From Microcosmobacter sp040493455 (GTDB lineage Bacteria; Bacteroidota; Bacteroidia; Flavobacteriales; Flavobacteriaceae), in assembly GCF_040493455.1 (NCBI RefSeq), contig NZ_JANFDA010000007.1:1-64000 (forward strand): DNA of 64,000 bases. Direction: 5' to 3'. Positions 1 to 8,215 of the stretch are shown here, one piece after another. Made by a program: the position numbers and the translations under genes. Under the pieces are notes generated by a model. It saw only the letters and a program-made list of their open reading frames with translations. It was not told where the DNA came from and made no database searches. Position 1 is the stretch's first letter; each line of letters begins with the position of its first letter.

Positions 1-2818
1 CGGCGCCAATCACCTCCAGATCCCGAAGGCTCAGGTCGAACTCGACAAAACCATCTGAATCGTCGTCGCACGCTTCTAATGGGGTTGGTACGGTAGCAAC
101 TGGATTTGGATTTACTTGTAGGGTTAGAATGGTAAAATTGATACATCCTGTAACTGTATTTTCTATTCTAACAAAAATCACCTGATTAAAAGGCACTATG
201 TTTATATACCCATCTGCTAGTGGATTTATATTATTTTGAGCATCTAGCGCTGTTTCGTGATAGCTTATAACTACATCGGCCTGCCCATTTATTATTTCAT
301 TGGTTTTTTCAGAAAGATTAAAACTTGTAAACCCATCAGCAGTTGTATCATCACATTCTTCAAGTGGTGTTGGTAAAATTGCATCTGGTGCTGGATTGAG
401 AATTAATTGAAAACTAATCGTTTCAAAACAATTTGCATTCATATCATTTTCAATCCTAACATAAATTGTTTGAGGGTTTGATGTATTATCATAAAGCGTT
501 GGCAAAGGGTTAATCCCAGAATCTGCATCTGTTTGTGTTTCATGATAAGTAACTGTAAATCCTGTAGAACCTCCAAGAATTATTGCTGTTTGTGTAGATA
601 AATCGAAAGTTTCTGTGTTATCTCCACTTGGGTCATCACATTGAACCATATCATCTGGTTGTACTGGTGTAATTCCTGAACCAACGATTAAATCAAATGT
701 AGATGTTACATAACAATTTGTATTGTTACTGTTCTCAATTCTAATATAAATTGTTTGAGGATTAACTGTATTGGTAAACAATGGCCCAACTGCGTTCGCA
801 CCTGCATCCGCATCCGTTTGGCTGGTATGATATGTGACATTTACATCTGTCTGTACACCAATTGCTTCAGCATCTTTTGTTGACAAGTCAAATTCTGTAA
901 AGCCATCAATAACCGCATCATCACAGAGTTGGTAATCCGTTACAACATTAACCACAGGATTAGGGTGGAATGTAATAACTGCTTCATCTGTTTCCAAACA
1001 GCCTACATCAGTAACTTCTACTAAATATGTTCCTGAGTTTGGTGAACTTACTGTGAGTGTTGGGTTGGTTTCCCCTCCTAATGGTATTGCATCTAAGTAC
1101 CATTGGTATGTTGCCGTTGCTGAGCCAATATCCGCATCTAAGACTATATCTGCATCTCCTTCACAAAGATCCATATCTGGACCAATATCTACTGAGAATG
1201 CACTGGTAGTAGTGATTGTAACATCATCAGTTACTTCAACTGTATCTCCATTACAGTTTGTATATACTACCCGTGCTGTATATGTTGTTGATGGATCTGT
1301 TGGACAAACTTGGAAATTAGGATCTGTACTCAACACGTTATCCGCTGCATCTAACCAAGCAAAGTCTACTATACTAGGTCCAGCTGGTGTAAAACGCCAA
1401 GCTTCATCTGTAGTTGTCCAAGGTGAATCTGAAGTATTTCTCCCTGGTGGCACAAAAGCTGTAGTACCAGCATCGTTTTGAATTCCTACTACTGCATTTC
1501 CTGAATTCCACGTATTACATGTAGGTTTATCTTTTATATAAATATCTATAACGTTAGTTGTCTCATAGAATACAGCCATATGCGTGGCCACAAGATTATT
1601 ACAAGAGAAATATGGTACGTTAAAGAAAGATACTGCTAACACCCTATTTGGTGCTGTTCCAATGATCTCCCAAGCTATTTCTTCTGTAGTACCTACAGAT
1701 GGGTCAATATCATGACAAGGTGTAAATACATTGGCTTCTCCTAATGTATCGTTGGTATTGTTTGGTAGGTTTTCACTAAATGCCCAACCGTTTCCTGTAT
1801 CACCAGCATTGACATCAAAACGAATTACACCATTGGATCCAACCTGGAATTGTGTTTCAATATTGGTAAAAAAGCAAAAATCAAAAGGTAAGTTTTCAAC
1901 TGAAGACCATGCATCATCAATATTAGGATTCAGTGAGTTGGTTAATCCATTAAACTCAAATGGTGGTACAAATGGTATCTGAGTTACTGTATAGGTATTT
2001 GTTTCACCTATATCTAAAAATTCTGCAGATAAATCTACACATCCGCCAGCACAATCTACTGTGACATCATCTCCTGCATCAACAAAAGGATTACCAGGTG
2101 TTGAAGCTCCTACTATAACTGTGACGTTTATCGTATTTGTACTGGAACATCCTTGCGGATTTGTATCTGTGATCGTAAGATTTACTGTATAAATACCTGC
2201 AATGGTATAAATATAATCTACTGATTGCCCAAATGCGGTATCTCCATTGCCAAAATCCCATTCGTAAGTTGCTCCTGTTCCGTCTACAGAAAAAGTACCA
2301 CTACCGTTGAATGTTATCTGTTCGTTAACGTCCGCATTAATTGTATTTGAAGCGTCAGCTGCTGGCACAGAACTATCGAAGTTGGCTGTAATGGTCTGAC
2401 ATGGTGTGGCACAAGCGATATTTGCTGCCCAACCTGTTGTCGTTCCAGAGCCGTTGGAGACAAACTCTATAGTTAAACAACCTGAGGGGTTATTTGCCTG
2501 TACGGTTCCAGGACCTGCAACTCCAGAAAAACTACCTAATGAAGGTGCTGTATTATCTGGCCCATCATAGATAGTCATCACATCTTGATTTAACTGAGTA
2601 CTAAACTCTGTGAAATCTAATTGAATTTGATCTCCTACATTTATTGGACAAATTGTTAATGAAAGGTTTTCATCACTAGAGTAATTACCATTTTGTCCTC
2701 CTGAATCATAAAATACATCGGTACATTGATTGAATGTACCGTTTTGCATATTTATATCTTGAGAAAATGCTACTAGTGATAATGCTATTAAGACGGCTGA
2801 TAGTATAAATCGCTTCAT
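1..2818 (-). CDS. Large secreted multidomain repeat protein (CUB/PKD/Ig-like), partial, probable T9SS cargo
   Basis: The gene reads leftward from ATG at 2818 and is cut by the window edge after about 939 codons. Visible in order are a signal peptide of about 19 residues, a CUB-like domain (about 20-130), a PKD domain (about 145-235, core EWDFGNGD), a beta-rich region (about 250-440) and Ig-like stretches (about 450-610). From about residue 615 there are four or more repeats of about 93 residues, each with a CDD motif, FDLS, TYHxTQxDAD and NPQTIYxRIEN. Such repeats are common in flavobacterial surface proteins exported by the type IX system. The sorting domain would lie outside the window, so T9SS export is inferred. 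It sits 10 bp behind the small secreted gene at 2829-3293 and probably shares its ECF-like promoter. Confidence 0.85.
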   Translation of the reverse strand, partial: MKRFILSAVLIALSLVAFSQDINMQNGTFNQCTDVFYDSGGQNGNYSSDENLSLTICPINVGDQIQLDFTEFSTQLNQDVMTIYDGPDNTAPSLGSFSGVAGPGTVQANNPSGCLTIEFVSNGSGTTTGWAANIACATPCQTITANFDSSVPAADASNTINADVNEQITFNGSGTFSVDGTGATYEWDFGNGDTAFGQSVDYIYTIAGIYTVNLTITDTNPQGCSSTNTINVTVIVGASTPGNPFVDAGDDVTVDCAGGCVDLSAEFLDIGETNTYTVTQIPFVPPFEFNGLTNSLNPNIDDAWSSVENLPFDFCFFTNIETQFQVGSNGVIRFDVNAGDTGNGWAFSENLPNNTNDTLGEANVFTPCHDIDPSVGTTEEIAWEIIGTAPNRVLAVSFFNVPYFSCNNLVATHMAVFYETTNVIDIYIKDKPTCNTWNSGNAVVGIQNDAGTTAFVPPGRNTSDSPWTTTDEAWRFTPAGPSIVDFAWLDAADNVLSTDPNFQVCPTDPSTTYTARVVYTNCNGDTVEVTDDVTITTTSAFSVDIGPDMDLCEGDADIVLDADIGSATATYQWYLDAIPLGGETNPTLTVSSPNSGTYLVEVTDVGCLETDEAVITFHPNPVVNVVTDYQLCDDAVIDGFTEFDLSTKDAEAIGVQTDVNVTYHTSQTDADAGANAVGPLFTNTVNPQTIYIRIENSNNTNCYVTSTFDLIVGSGITPVQPDDMVQCDDPSGDNTETFDLSTQTAIILGGSTGFTVTYHETQTDADSGINPLPTLYDNTSNPQTIYVRIENDMNANCFETISFQLILNPAPDAILPTPLEECDDTTADGFTSFNLSEKTNEIINGQADVVISYHETALDAQNNINPLADGYINIVPFNQVIFVRIENTVTGCINFTILTLQVNPNPVATVPTPLEACDDDSDGFVEFDLSLRDLEVIGA

Positions 2819-2828
2819 AGTGCTTTTT

Positions 2829-3293
2829 TTAATCGAACTGAGAATTAATTATGATAAGATATTGCGTATTGTCAACCCTAATTTTGTAAGATTCTTTAGA
2901 GAAAAATTGGAATTGATACTTGAGAGGATTAAAGTTGTTCTTATCAACAACTAAATCTCGTTTAAGGCTTTTATTGTACTCATTGAACAATGGTACTTGA
3001 GATAATTTCTTGAAAGAAGATAAGTCCTTACCTGGATATTCAACAATATGTACTCTATTTCTTAAAATATGCTTTATATCCTTAAGCCTTTGAGGGATAT
3101 TGAGAACATATTTTTCTGCTTCACTTCCATAAACTTCTGTGATTTGGGAAAGCTCTTTCTGAGTGAGTGGAGCATCAATGTTATTGCCATAATTTACATG
3201 AGTAGAATGTACTTTCTTTGGTTGAGATTGGGAGAATGATATATTGGTCATAAGCATACCAATAAACAATAAGATGAAGACCTTGTTGATCAT
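2829..3293 (-). CDS. Small secreted protein of unknown function, paired with the giant surface protein
   Basis: This 154-residue protein has an N-terminal signal peptide (hydrophobic residues 4-20, ending near SFSQ) and no lipobox. The mature part is charged and has no domain I recognise; it contains VHIVEYPGKDL near residue 83 and a beta-rich C-terminus. It lies only 10 bp upstream of the large repeat protein, so the two are probably co-transcribed. A helper role for the large protein (export, stability or anchoring) is only a guess from position. An ECF-like promoter lies about 90 bp upstream (3383-3413). Confidence 0.8.
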   Translation of the reverse strand: MINKVFILLFIGMLMTNISFSQSQPKKVHSTHVNYGNNIDAPLTQKELSQITEVYGSEAEKYVLNIPQRLKDIKHILRNRVHIVEYPGKDLSSFKKLSQVPLFNEYNKSLKRDLVVDKNNFNPLKYQFQFFSKESYKIRVDNTQYLIIINSQFD

Positions 3294-3344
3294 AGCAATG
3301 TGAGTTAAATTTATAAGCTTGAAATTTAAAAAAAATTCACTAAT

Positions 3345-3355
3345 CGAACTGTTCG
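3345..3355. promoter_or_regulatory. 11-bp perfect palindrome CGAACTGTTCG, possible operator
   Basis: CGAAC-T-GTTCG is a perfect dyad in the leader of the 2829-3293 gene, between its ECF-like promoter and its start. A looser GTTC-N7-GAAC dyad at 3375-3389 overlaps the -10 part of that promoter. A repressor or second regulator could bind here, but no candidate protein is implied. Confidence 0.3.
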
Positions 3356-3382
3356 TTTATCTATGATAATAACAGTTCATCT

Positions 3383-3413
3383 ATAGAACAAGTTAAATTT
3401 AAAAACTCCTACC
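3383..3413 (-). promoter_or_regulatory. ECF-type promoter copy 1 (GGTAGGAGTT-N13-TGTTCTAT)
   Basis: On the minus strand, GGTAGGAGTT (3413-3404) is followed after exactly 13 nt by TGTTCTAT (3390-3383). The same two boxes at the same spacing occur upstream of fecR (50354-50384) and of the lipoprotein gene (49773-49743). It drives toward the small secreted gene and the giant surface protein. Assignment to the ECF sigma factor at 49813 is inferred from the shared motif. Confidence 0.5.
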
Positions 3414-3436
3414 TATTCCATGACTTTTTAATTGCT

Positions 3437-3444
3437 TATCTTTG
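3437..3444 (+). promoter_or_regulatory. folE promoter, -7 box TATCTTTG
   Basis: TATCTTTG matches the Bacteroidota -7 consensus TAnnTTTG and predicts a transcript start near 3450, 30 bp before folE. No TTG is visible at the usual -33 distance. Confidence 0.55.
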
Positions 3445-3447
3445 CAG

Positions 3448-3473
3448 TCCGCTTACAGGTTAAGCGGATTTTT
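3448..3473 (+). promoter_or_regulatory. 5'-terminal hairpin with T-run in the folE leader
   Basis: TCCGCTTA (3448-3455) and TAAGCGGA (3461-3468) form a perfect 8-bp stem with a 5-nt loop, followed by five T. It has the form of an intrinsic terminator yet starts right at the predicted transcript start of folE. It could be an attenuator or a 5'-end stabilising hairpin; the sequence does not decide. Confidence 0.5.
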
Positions 3474-3481
3474 AGCTTTAT

Positions 3482-4159
3482 ATGAAAATGAAACATAACA
3501 TAGAAGATTTCGAAGCCATTGGTAATGATCATATTGGAACATCTAGTGATACGCCAATGCGTAATGATGCTTTTAAGCTTACAACCGACGAAAAGATAGA
3601 CATCATAAAGGATGATGTACGCCATATTTTAGAGACATTAGGATTAGATTTAACTGATGATAGTCTTAAAGGCACTCCTAGTCGCGTTGCAAAAATGTTT
3701 GTGAAAGAGATATTTGGTGGTTTAAGACCAGATAAGAAGCCTTCTGCTTCTACTTTTGAGAATAAGTACAAGTATGGAGAGATGCTGGTAGAAAAAAACA
3801 TCACTGTCTATTCTACTTGTGAACATCATTTACTTCCAATTGTTGGTAAAGCTCACGTTGCTTATATTTCTAATGGTACTGTCGTAGGGCTTTCTAAGAT
3901 GAATCGTATTGTTGACTATTACGCAAAGCGCCCTCAGGTTCAAGAACGTTTAACGATACAGATCGTAAAAGAACTCCAAGAGGTTTTGGGTACCGAAGAT
4001 GTTGCTTGTGTTATTGATGCTAAACACCTCTGCGTAAATTCGCGAGGAATTAGAGATGTAGATAGTAGCACTGTGACTTCTGAATTTGGCGGAAAATTCA
4101 AAGAAAAAGAAACTCGAAGAGAGTTCTTGGACTACATAAAATTAGATACCCAATTTTAG
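3482..4159 (+). CDS. folE: GTP cyclohydrolase I
   Basis: Converts GTP to 7,8-dihydroneopterin triphosphate, the entry step of tetrahydrofolate and queuosine-precursor synthesis, in the cytosol. The 225-residue length fits the family. The zinc ligands are visible as Cys113 and His116 in the STCEHHLL motif and Cys184 in HLCVNSRG, each three residues later than in the E. coli enzyme. The C-terminal half is the conserved T-fold. The start ATG follows a TATCTTTG promoter and a leader hairpin. QueE, a later enzyme of the deazapurine branch, is encoded at 28034-28666. Confidence 0.96.
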   Translation: MKMKHNIEDFEAIGNDHIGTSSDTPMRNDAFKLTTDEKIDIIKDDVRHILETLGLDLTDDSLKGTPSRVAKMFVKEIFGGLRPDKKPSASTFENKYKYGEMLVEKNITVYSTCEHHLLPIVGKAHVAYISNGTVVGLSKMNRIVDYYAKRPQVQERLTIQIVKELQEVLGTEDVACVIDAKHLCVNSRGIRDVDSSTVTSEFGGKFKEKETRREFLDYIKLDTQF

Positions 4160-4211
4160 TTTGTCGTTTGCTATTAGTTAATTAGTTTTGTTCTATTAAC
4201 ACAAAGTAACG

Positions 4212-5693
4212 ATGCAGACTTACAAAAACCAACAGATTAAAATATACAATTCTCTCACTGGAGAAAAAGAGCAATTCAATCCTATTACTGAAGGCTATGT
4301 TGGTATGTATGTATGTGGTCCAACGGTTTATAGTAATGTCCATTTAGGAAACGTTAGAACATTCATGTCGTTTGATATGATTTTTCGTTACTTCAAACAC
4401 TTGGATTACAAGGTGCGTTTTGTTAGGAACATTACAGATGCTGGTCATCTTACAGATGATGGTGATGCAGGTAAAGACAAAATTGGTGAAAAAGCTCGAT
4501 TAGAGCAGATTGAACCTATGGAGGTGGTTCAACGTTATACTGTTGATTTTCATAATATCCTGAATAAATTCAATTTTCTACCACCAAGTATAGAACCTAC
4601 TGCCACTGGCCATATGATTGAGCAGATTGAAATCATTAAAACCATTATTGATAATGGCTTAGCTTATGAGGTAAATGGATCGGTTTATTTTGATGTCATT
4701 AAATACAACCAGAGTAAGTCTTATGGTATTTTAAGTAAACGTAATGTTGAAGACCTGATTCATAACACCAGAACTTTGGATGGTCAAAGTGACAAGAAAA
4801 ATCCTCAGGATTTTGCGCTTTGGAAAAAAGCTGAAGACAATCATATAATGCGTTGGCCTTCACCTTGGGGTGATGGGTTTCCTGGTTGGCATCTAGAATG
4901 TACTGCAATGAGTACGAAGTATCTTGGCGAAAATTTCGATATTCATGGTGGTGGAATGGATCTTAAATTTCCACATCATGAGTGTGAAATTGCTCAGGCT
5001 GAAGCTTGCAATGGTCATTCGCCGGTAAACTATTGGATGCATGCCAATATGTTGATTATGAATGGTAAGAAAATGTCTAAGTCTACGGGGAATTACATTC
5101 TTCCTAATCAAATATTTACAGGTGATAATCCTCATATTACCAAAGCTTATGCTCCTAGTGTGGCGCGCTTCTTTATGCTACAAGCGCATTACAGAAGCAT
5201 CTTAGACTTTACTAATGATGGCTTATTGGCTAGTGAAAAAGGGTTTTATAGGCTTATGGATGCTATTAATATCCTGGATGAATTAAAAACCGGTGATACT
5301 TCTTCAATTAATATTGAAGAATGGGTGCAAAGCGGCTATGATGCATTAAATGATGATTTTAATACACCAATTCTTATAGCTAAATTATTTGATGCCGTAA
5401 AGTTTATTAACCAAATTAAGGATGGTTCAGCTTCAATTACTGAAGGCGATCTTGAGCTTTTCAAATCAAAAATAAATGCGTTTGTTTTTGATGTACTAGG
5501 CTTAGTGAATGTTACGAAAACAGAATCTGGCACAGATAAATTATCTGATGCTGTAAACCTGTTAATTCAATTAAGGCAAGAAGCGAGAGCTAATAAAGAT
5601 TTTGCATTGTCTGATAAAATTAGAGATGATCTTGCTGCGGCTGGGATTCAGCTTCAGGATGGTAAAGACGGTACTACTTTTACGACCAATTAA
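4212..5693 (+). CDS. cysS: Cysteinyl-tRNA synthetase
   Basis: Class I aminoacyl-tRNA synthetase that charges tRNA-Cys in the cytosol. At 493 residues it is of normal length. The HIGH-type signature appears as VHLGN (His44) and the second signature as KMSKS (287-291). Zinc-site residues are present in the CGPTVY segment and in the GWHLECTAM and HHECEIAQAE segments. It follows folE by 52 bp and precedes yidD by 2 bp, so at least cysS-yidD are one transcript. Confidence 0.97.
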   Translation: MQTYKNQQIKIYNSLTGEKEQFNPITEGYVGMYVCGPTVYSNVHLGNVRTFMSFDMIFRYFKHLDYKVRFVRNITDAGHLTDDGDAGKDKIGEKARLEQIEPMEVVQRYTVDFHNILNKFNFLPPSIEPTATGHMIEQIEIIKTIIDNGLAYEVNGSVYFDVIKYNQSKSYGILSKRNVEDLIHNTRTLDGQSDKKNPQDFALWKKAEDNHIMRWPSPWGDGFPGWHLECTAMSTKYLGENFDIHGGGMDLKFPHHECEIAQAEACNGHSPVNYWMHANMLIMNGKKMSKSTGNYILPNQIFTGDNPHITKAYAPSVARFFMLQAHYRSILDFTNDGLLASEKGFYRLMDAINILDELKTGDTSSINIEEWVQSGYDALNDDFNTPILIAKLFDAVKFINQIKDGSASITEGDLELFKSKINAFVFDVLGLVNVTKTESGTDKLSDAVNLLIQLRQEARANKDFALSDKIRDDLAAAGIQLQDGKDGTTFTTN

Positions 5694-5695
5694 GA

Positions 5696-5929
5696 ATGAA
5701 ATCCATTCTCATAGCGCCTTTTTTATTTCTCATTAAAGTTTATCAAACTTTAATTTCTCCGATTTTGCCAGCGACTTGTCGATATCAACCAACCTGTTCC
5801 CATTATTCGGTTGAAGCACTTAAAAAACACGGTTTATGGAAAGGTGGAAAATTAGCTGTAAAACGTATTTTTAGTTGTCATCCTTGGGGAGGGAGTGGCT
5901 ATGATCCTGTACCGGAAAAAGATGCCTAA
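5696..5929 (+). CDS. yidD: Membrane protein insertion efficiency factor YidD
   Basis: A 77-residue protein of the YidD/UPF0161 family, which assists YidC-dependent membrane protein insertion at the inner face of the cytoplasmic membrane. Family hallmarks are visible: an amphipathic N-terminal helix, CRYQPTCSHYS near residue 28 and the GGSGYDPVP tail. It starts 2 bp after cysS stops, which suggests translational coupling. Confidence 0.93.
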   Translation: MKSILIAPFLFLIKVYQTLISPILPATCRYQPTCSHYSVEALKKHGLWKGGKLAVKRIFSCHPWGGSGYDPVPEKDA

Positions 5930-5968
5930 AAATCCGTTAATGCTTAAAGCACTTCCTTTTCAAAATAG

Positions 5969-5976
5969 TATATTTA
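5969..5976 (+). promoter_or_regulatory. Possible lgt promoter, -7-like box TATATTTA
   Basis: TATATTTA differs from the TAnnTTTG consensus only at the last base and lies 22 bp before the lgt ATG in the 69-bp gap after yidD. Confidence 0.3.
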
Positions 5977-5998
5977 CATCGAAGAAATTAATTCTACT

Positions 5999-6820
5999 AT
6001 GCACTTCTTAAAGTTTCCTTGGAACCCAGATAAAGGTATTGATTTAGGCTTTTTTACGCTCCACTATTATAGCATGATGTGGATAGTGGCTTTTGTGATT
6101 GGCCTCATTGTTATGAAACGTATTTATAAGAAAGAAGGGCAAACGCAAGAGTCTTTGGATTCGTTATTCATTTATTCGGTTTTAGGGATTATGATTGGTG
6201 CCAGAATGGGTCATGTGATTTTCTACCAACCAGAACTTTTTAAAGAAGATTTCTTTAGTATATTTCTTCCATTTAGTTTCAAAGGTGGTTTCAAGTTTAC
6301 AGGCTTTCAAGGTTTAGCGAGTCATGGTGCAGCTATTGGGATGATAATTGCCATGTACTTGTACAACAAAAAGGTTCTTAAAAAAACACTCCTCTGGGTG
6401 TTAGATCGCGTGGTTGTTCCAGTGGCTTTAGGTGCTGTGTTTGTTAGACTTGGAAACTTTATTAATTCTGAAATCATAGGAAAGCCAACAGGGTCAGATT
6501 TTGGTGTTGTTTTTAAAAAACTTGGTGAGGATTTTGCTAGACACCCAGCGCAACTTTATGAAGCTGGTTGTTATGTAATAGTCTTCTTGATTCTATTATA
6601 TACCTACTGGAAAACTAAAAAGAGACAACAAGAAGGCTTCTTATTTGGGTTTTTCCTTTTACTACTTTGGACTGTTCGTTTCTTCGTAGAATTTGTTAAG
6701 GAAGCACAGGTAGATGAAAGATCTGATTGGGTACTCAATACCGGACAATGGCTAAGTATTCCATTTATACTACTTGGTCTTTACTTCATGTTTATATACA
6801 AACCAAAATCTAGAGCTTAG
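5999..6820 (+). CDS. lgt: Prolipoprotein diacylglyceryl transferase
   Basis: Transfers diacylglycerol from phosphatidylglycerol to the lipobox cysteine of prolipoproteins, the first step of lipoprotein maturation, in the cytoplasmic membrane. The 273 residues contain about seven hydrophobic segments, the SHGAAIG motif (about residue 117) and the family signature RLGNFINSEIIGKPTG (about residue 150). Its stop codon abuts the next gene, which itself encodes a lipoprotein. Confidence 0.96.
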   Translation: MHFLKFPWNPDKGIDLGFFTLHYYSMMWIVAFVIGLIVMKRIYKKEGQTQESLDSLFIYSVLGIMIGARMGHVIFYQPELFKEDFFSIFLPFSFKGGFKFTGFQGLASHGAAIGMIIAMYLYNKKVLKKTLLWVLDRVVVPVALGAVFVRLGNFINSEIIGKPTGSDFGVVFKKLGEDFARHPAQLYEAGCYVIVFLILLYTYWKTKKRQQEGFLFGFFLLLLWTVRFFVEFVKEAQVDERSDWVLNTGQWLSIPFILLGLYFMFIYKPKSRA

Positions 6821-7303
6821 ATGCGTTTTTTGAAGTTGTTTTTTTTAGTTGGCTTTATGTCTGTCCTTAGTTTTTCATGTAAAAAAGAAAAGGCTAAGAC
6901 TGTAAAACCTGTTGAAATTTCCTTTAAAAAAGAAGGTGAATTGAATATTTTCAAAAAAGATTCAATTGTAAAAACTATAGCAATCGAAATTGCTGACAAT
7001 GAATACGAAACGCAGACTGGCTTAATGTATCGCAATAGTATGGGAAATGACCAAGGTATGCTTTTCGTATTTCCTAATGAGCAGCCTAGAAGTTTCTACA
7101 TGAAAAACACCAAGATTGCTTTGGATATTATTTACATCAGCTCGACTGGCAAAATCGTTAGTTTTCAGAAAGATGCAAAACCTCTCGATGAAACCTCTTT
7201 GCCTTCTGAGAAACCTGCTAAGTATGTACTCGAAATTAATGGTGGATTATCCGACCAATGGAACCTTATTGAAGGAGATAGTATAGCATACACTAAATTC
7301 TAA
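6821..7303 (+). CDS. DUF192 family lipoprotein
   Basis: A 160-residue protein with a lipoprotein signal (lipobox LSFSC, Cys at about residue 20) followed by a DUF192 domain. Family motifs visible are the GLMYR segment, GMLFVFP and FYMKNTKIALDIIYI, continuing to the C-terminus. DUF192 proteins are small secreted or periplasmic beta proteins of unsettled function. It begins directly after the lgt stop and shares one base with the next gene, so it is in the lgt operon. Confidence 0.85.
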   Translation: MRFLKLFFLVGFMSVLSFSCKKEKAKTVKPVEISFKKEGELNIFKKDSIVKTIAIEIADNEYETQTGLMYRNSMGNDQGMLFVFPNEQPRSFYMKNTKIALDIIYISSTGKIVSFQKDAKPLDETSLPSEKPAKYVLEINGGLSDQWNLIEGDSIAYTKF

Positions 7304-8160
7304 TGATTAAACCAAGTACTTATCTTGTTGAAACCAATCTTGGTTACAACATTGGAGCCACTGTGTTTTATCCTTTAAGCTCTAATGGTAAGAGTCTTGT
7401 TATATCTTCTGCTACAGGCGTTCTGCAACGCTACTATTCAAAATTAGCAGCTCACTTTTCTACAATTGGTTATACGGTTTATACGTTTGATTATTCGGGA
7501 ATTGGCGCCTCTAATCTTACACCTTTAAAACGAAATAATGTCGATCTAAAATCTTGGGGCGAAAATGATCAGGCTTCAATGATTGCCTTCGCAAAAACTC
7601 GACAGCCTAGTCATAAGATTATTTTAATGACGCATAGCATTGGTGGGCAGATCTTACCATTCAATAAGAACTTAGATCAGGTAGATTTAATTATTACCGT
7701 TGCATCTCAAAGTGGTTATTGGAAACATTGGAAAGGCTTTGAGCGATTAAAGATGCAAATCTTTTGGAATGTTTTTATTCCTGCCTTGACGCCTATATTT
7801 GGTTATTTTCCTGCGAAAACGATGGGACTTTTTGAAAACTTACCAAAACAAATGACCTATCAATGGCGTCGCTGGGCTCAGCACGAGAACTATATGTTGA
7901 GCGAATTTGACTCAGATAGTTTAGCGTTTTCAAAATATGATAACCCAATGCTTGTTTTAAGTTTTCCTAGAGATGAGTACGCTCCAAAAACGGCTGTGGA
8001 TTGGCTGGCTCTCCAGTTTAGCAATGCTCCTATAGATAGAAGCCATATTATTCCTAAAGACTTAGCGATTCCTAATGTTGGTCATTTTGGATTCTTCAGA
8101 GAGACCTTCAAAGAGTCTTTATGGAAAATGACCGAGGAGTGGATTGAAAATAATTTATAA
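7303..8160 (+). CDS. Alpha/beta-hydrolase family protein
   Basis: A 285-residue cytosolic protein with an alpha/beta-hydrolase fold: strand plus turn VISSATGVLQRYY near residue 33, FDYSGIGAS near residue 63, and a nucleophile elbow THSIGG near residue 105. A possible acid is in SFPRDEYAP and a possible histidine in NVGHFGFF. No signal peptide is seen. The substrate is unknown; the overall shape matches uncharacterised serine hydrolases often annotated as YdeN-like or BAAT-like. Its ATG overlaps the DUF192 stop by one base, and a bidirectional terminator follows. Confidence 0.8.
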   Translation: MIKPSTYLVETNLGYNIGATVFYPLSSNGKSLVISSATGVLQRYYSKLAAHFSTIGYTVYTFDYSGIGASNLTPLKRNNVDLKSWGENDQASMIAFAKTRQPSHKIILMTHSIGGQILPFNKNLDQVDLIITVASQSGYWKHWKGFERLKMQIFWNVFIPALTPIFGYFPAKTMGLFENLPKQMTYQWRRWAQHENYMLSEFDSDSLAFSKYDNPMLVLSFPRDEYAPKTAVDWLALQFSNAPIDRSHIIPKDLAIPNVGHFGFFRETFKESLWKMTEEWIENNL

Positions 8161-8161
8161 C

Positions 8162-8193
8162 AAAAAAGCCTTTCAAAATTGAAAGGCTTTTTT
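8162..8193. terminator. Bidirectional intrinsic terminator between the hydrolase gene and secDF
   Basis: AAAAAAGCCTTTC and GAAAGGCTTTTTT form a stem with a short AAAATT loop between two convergent genes, with A/T runs on both sides. Confidence 0.9.
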
Positions 8194-8215
8194 AATTCAG
8201 TATATTATTAAAAGA

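Noticed and set aside
1053..1982. Plus-strand reading frames opposite the left-edge surface protein
   Set aside because: They are antisense shadows of a repetitive coding region, with no signal, domain or promoter of their own.
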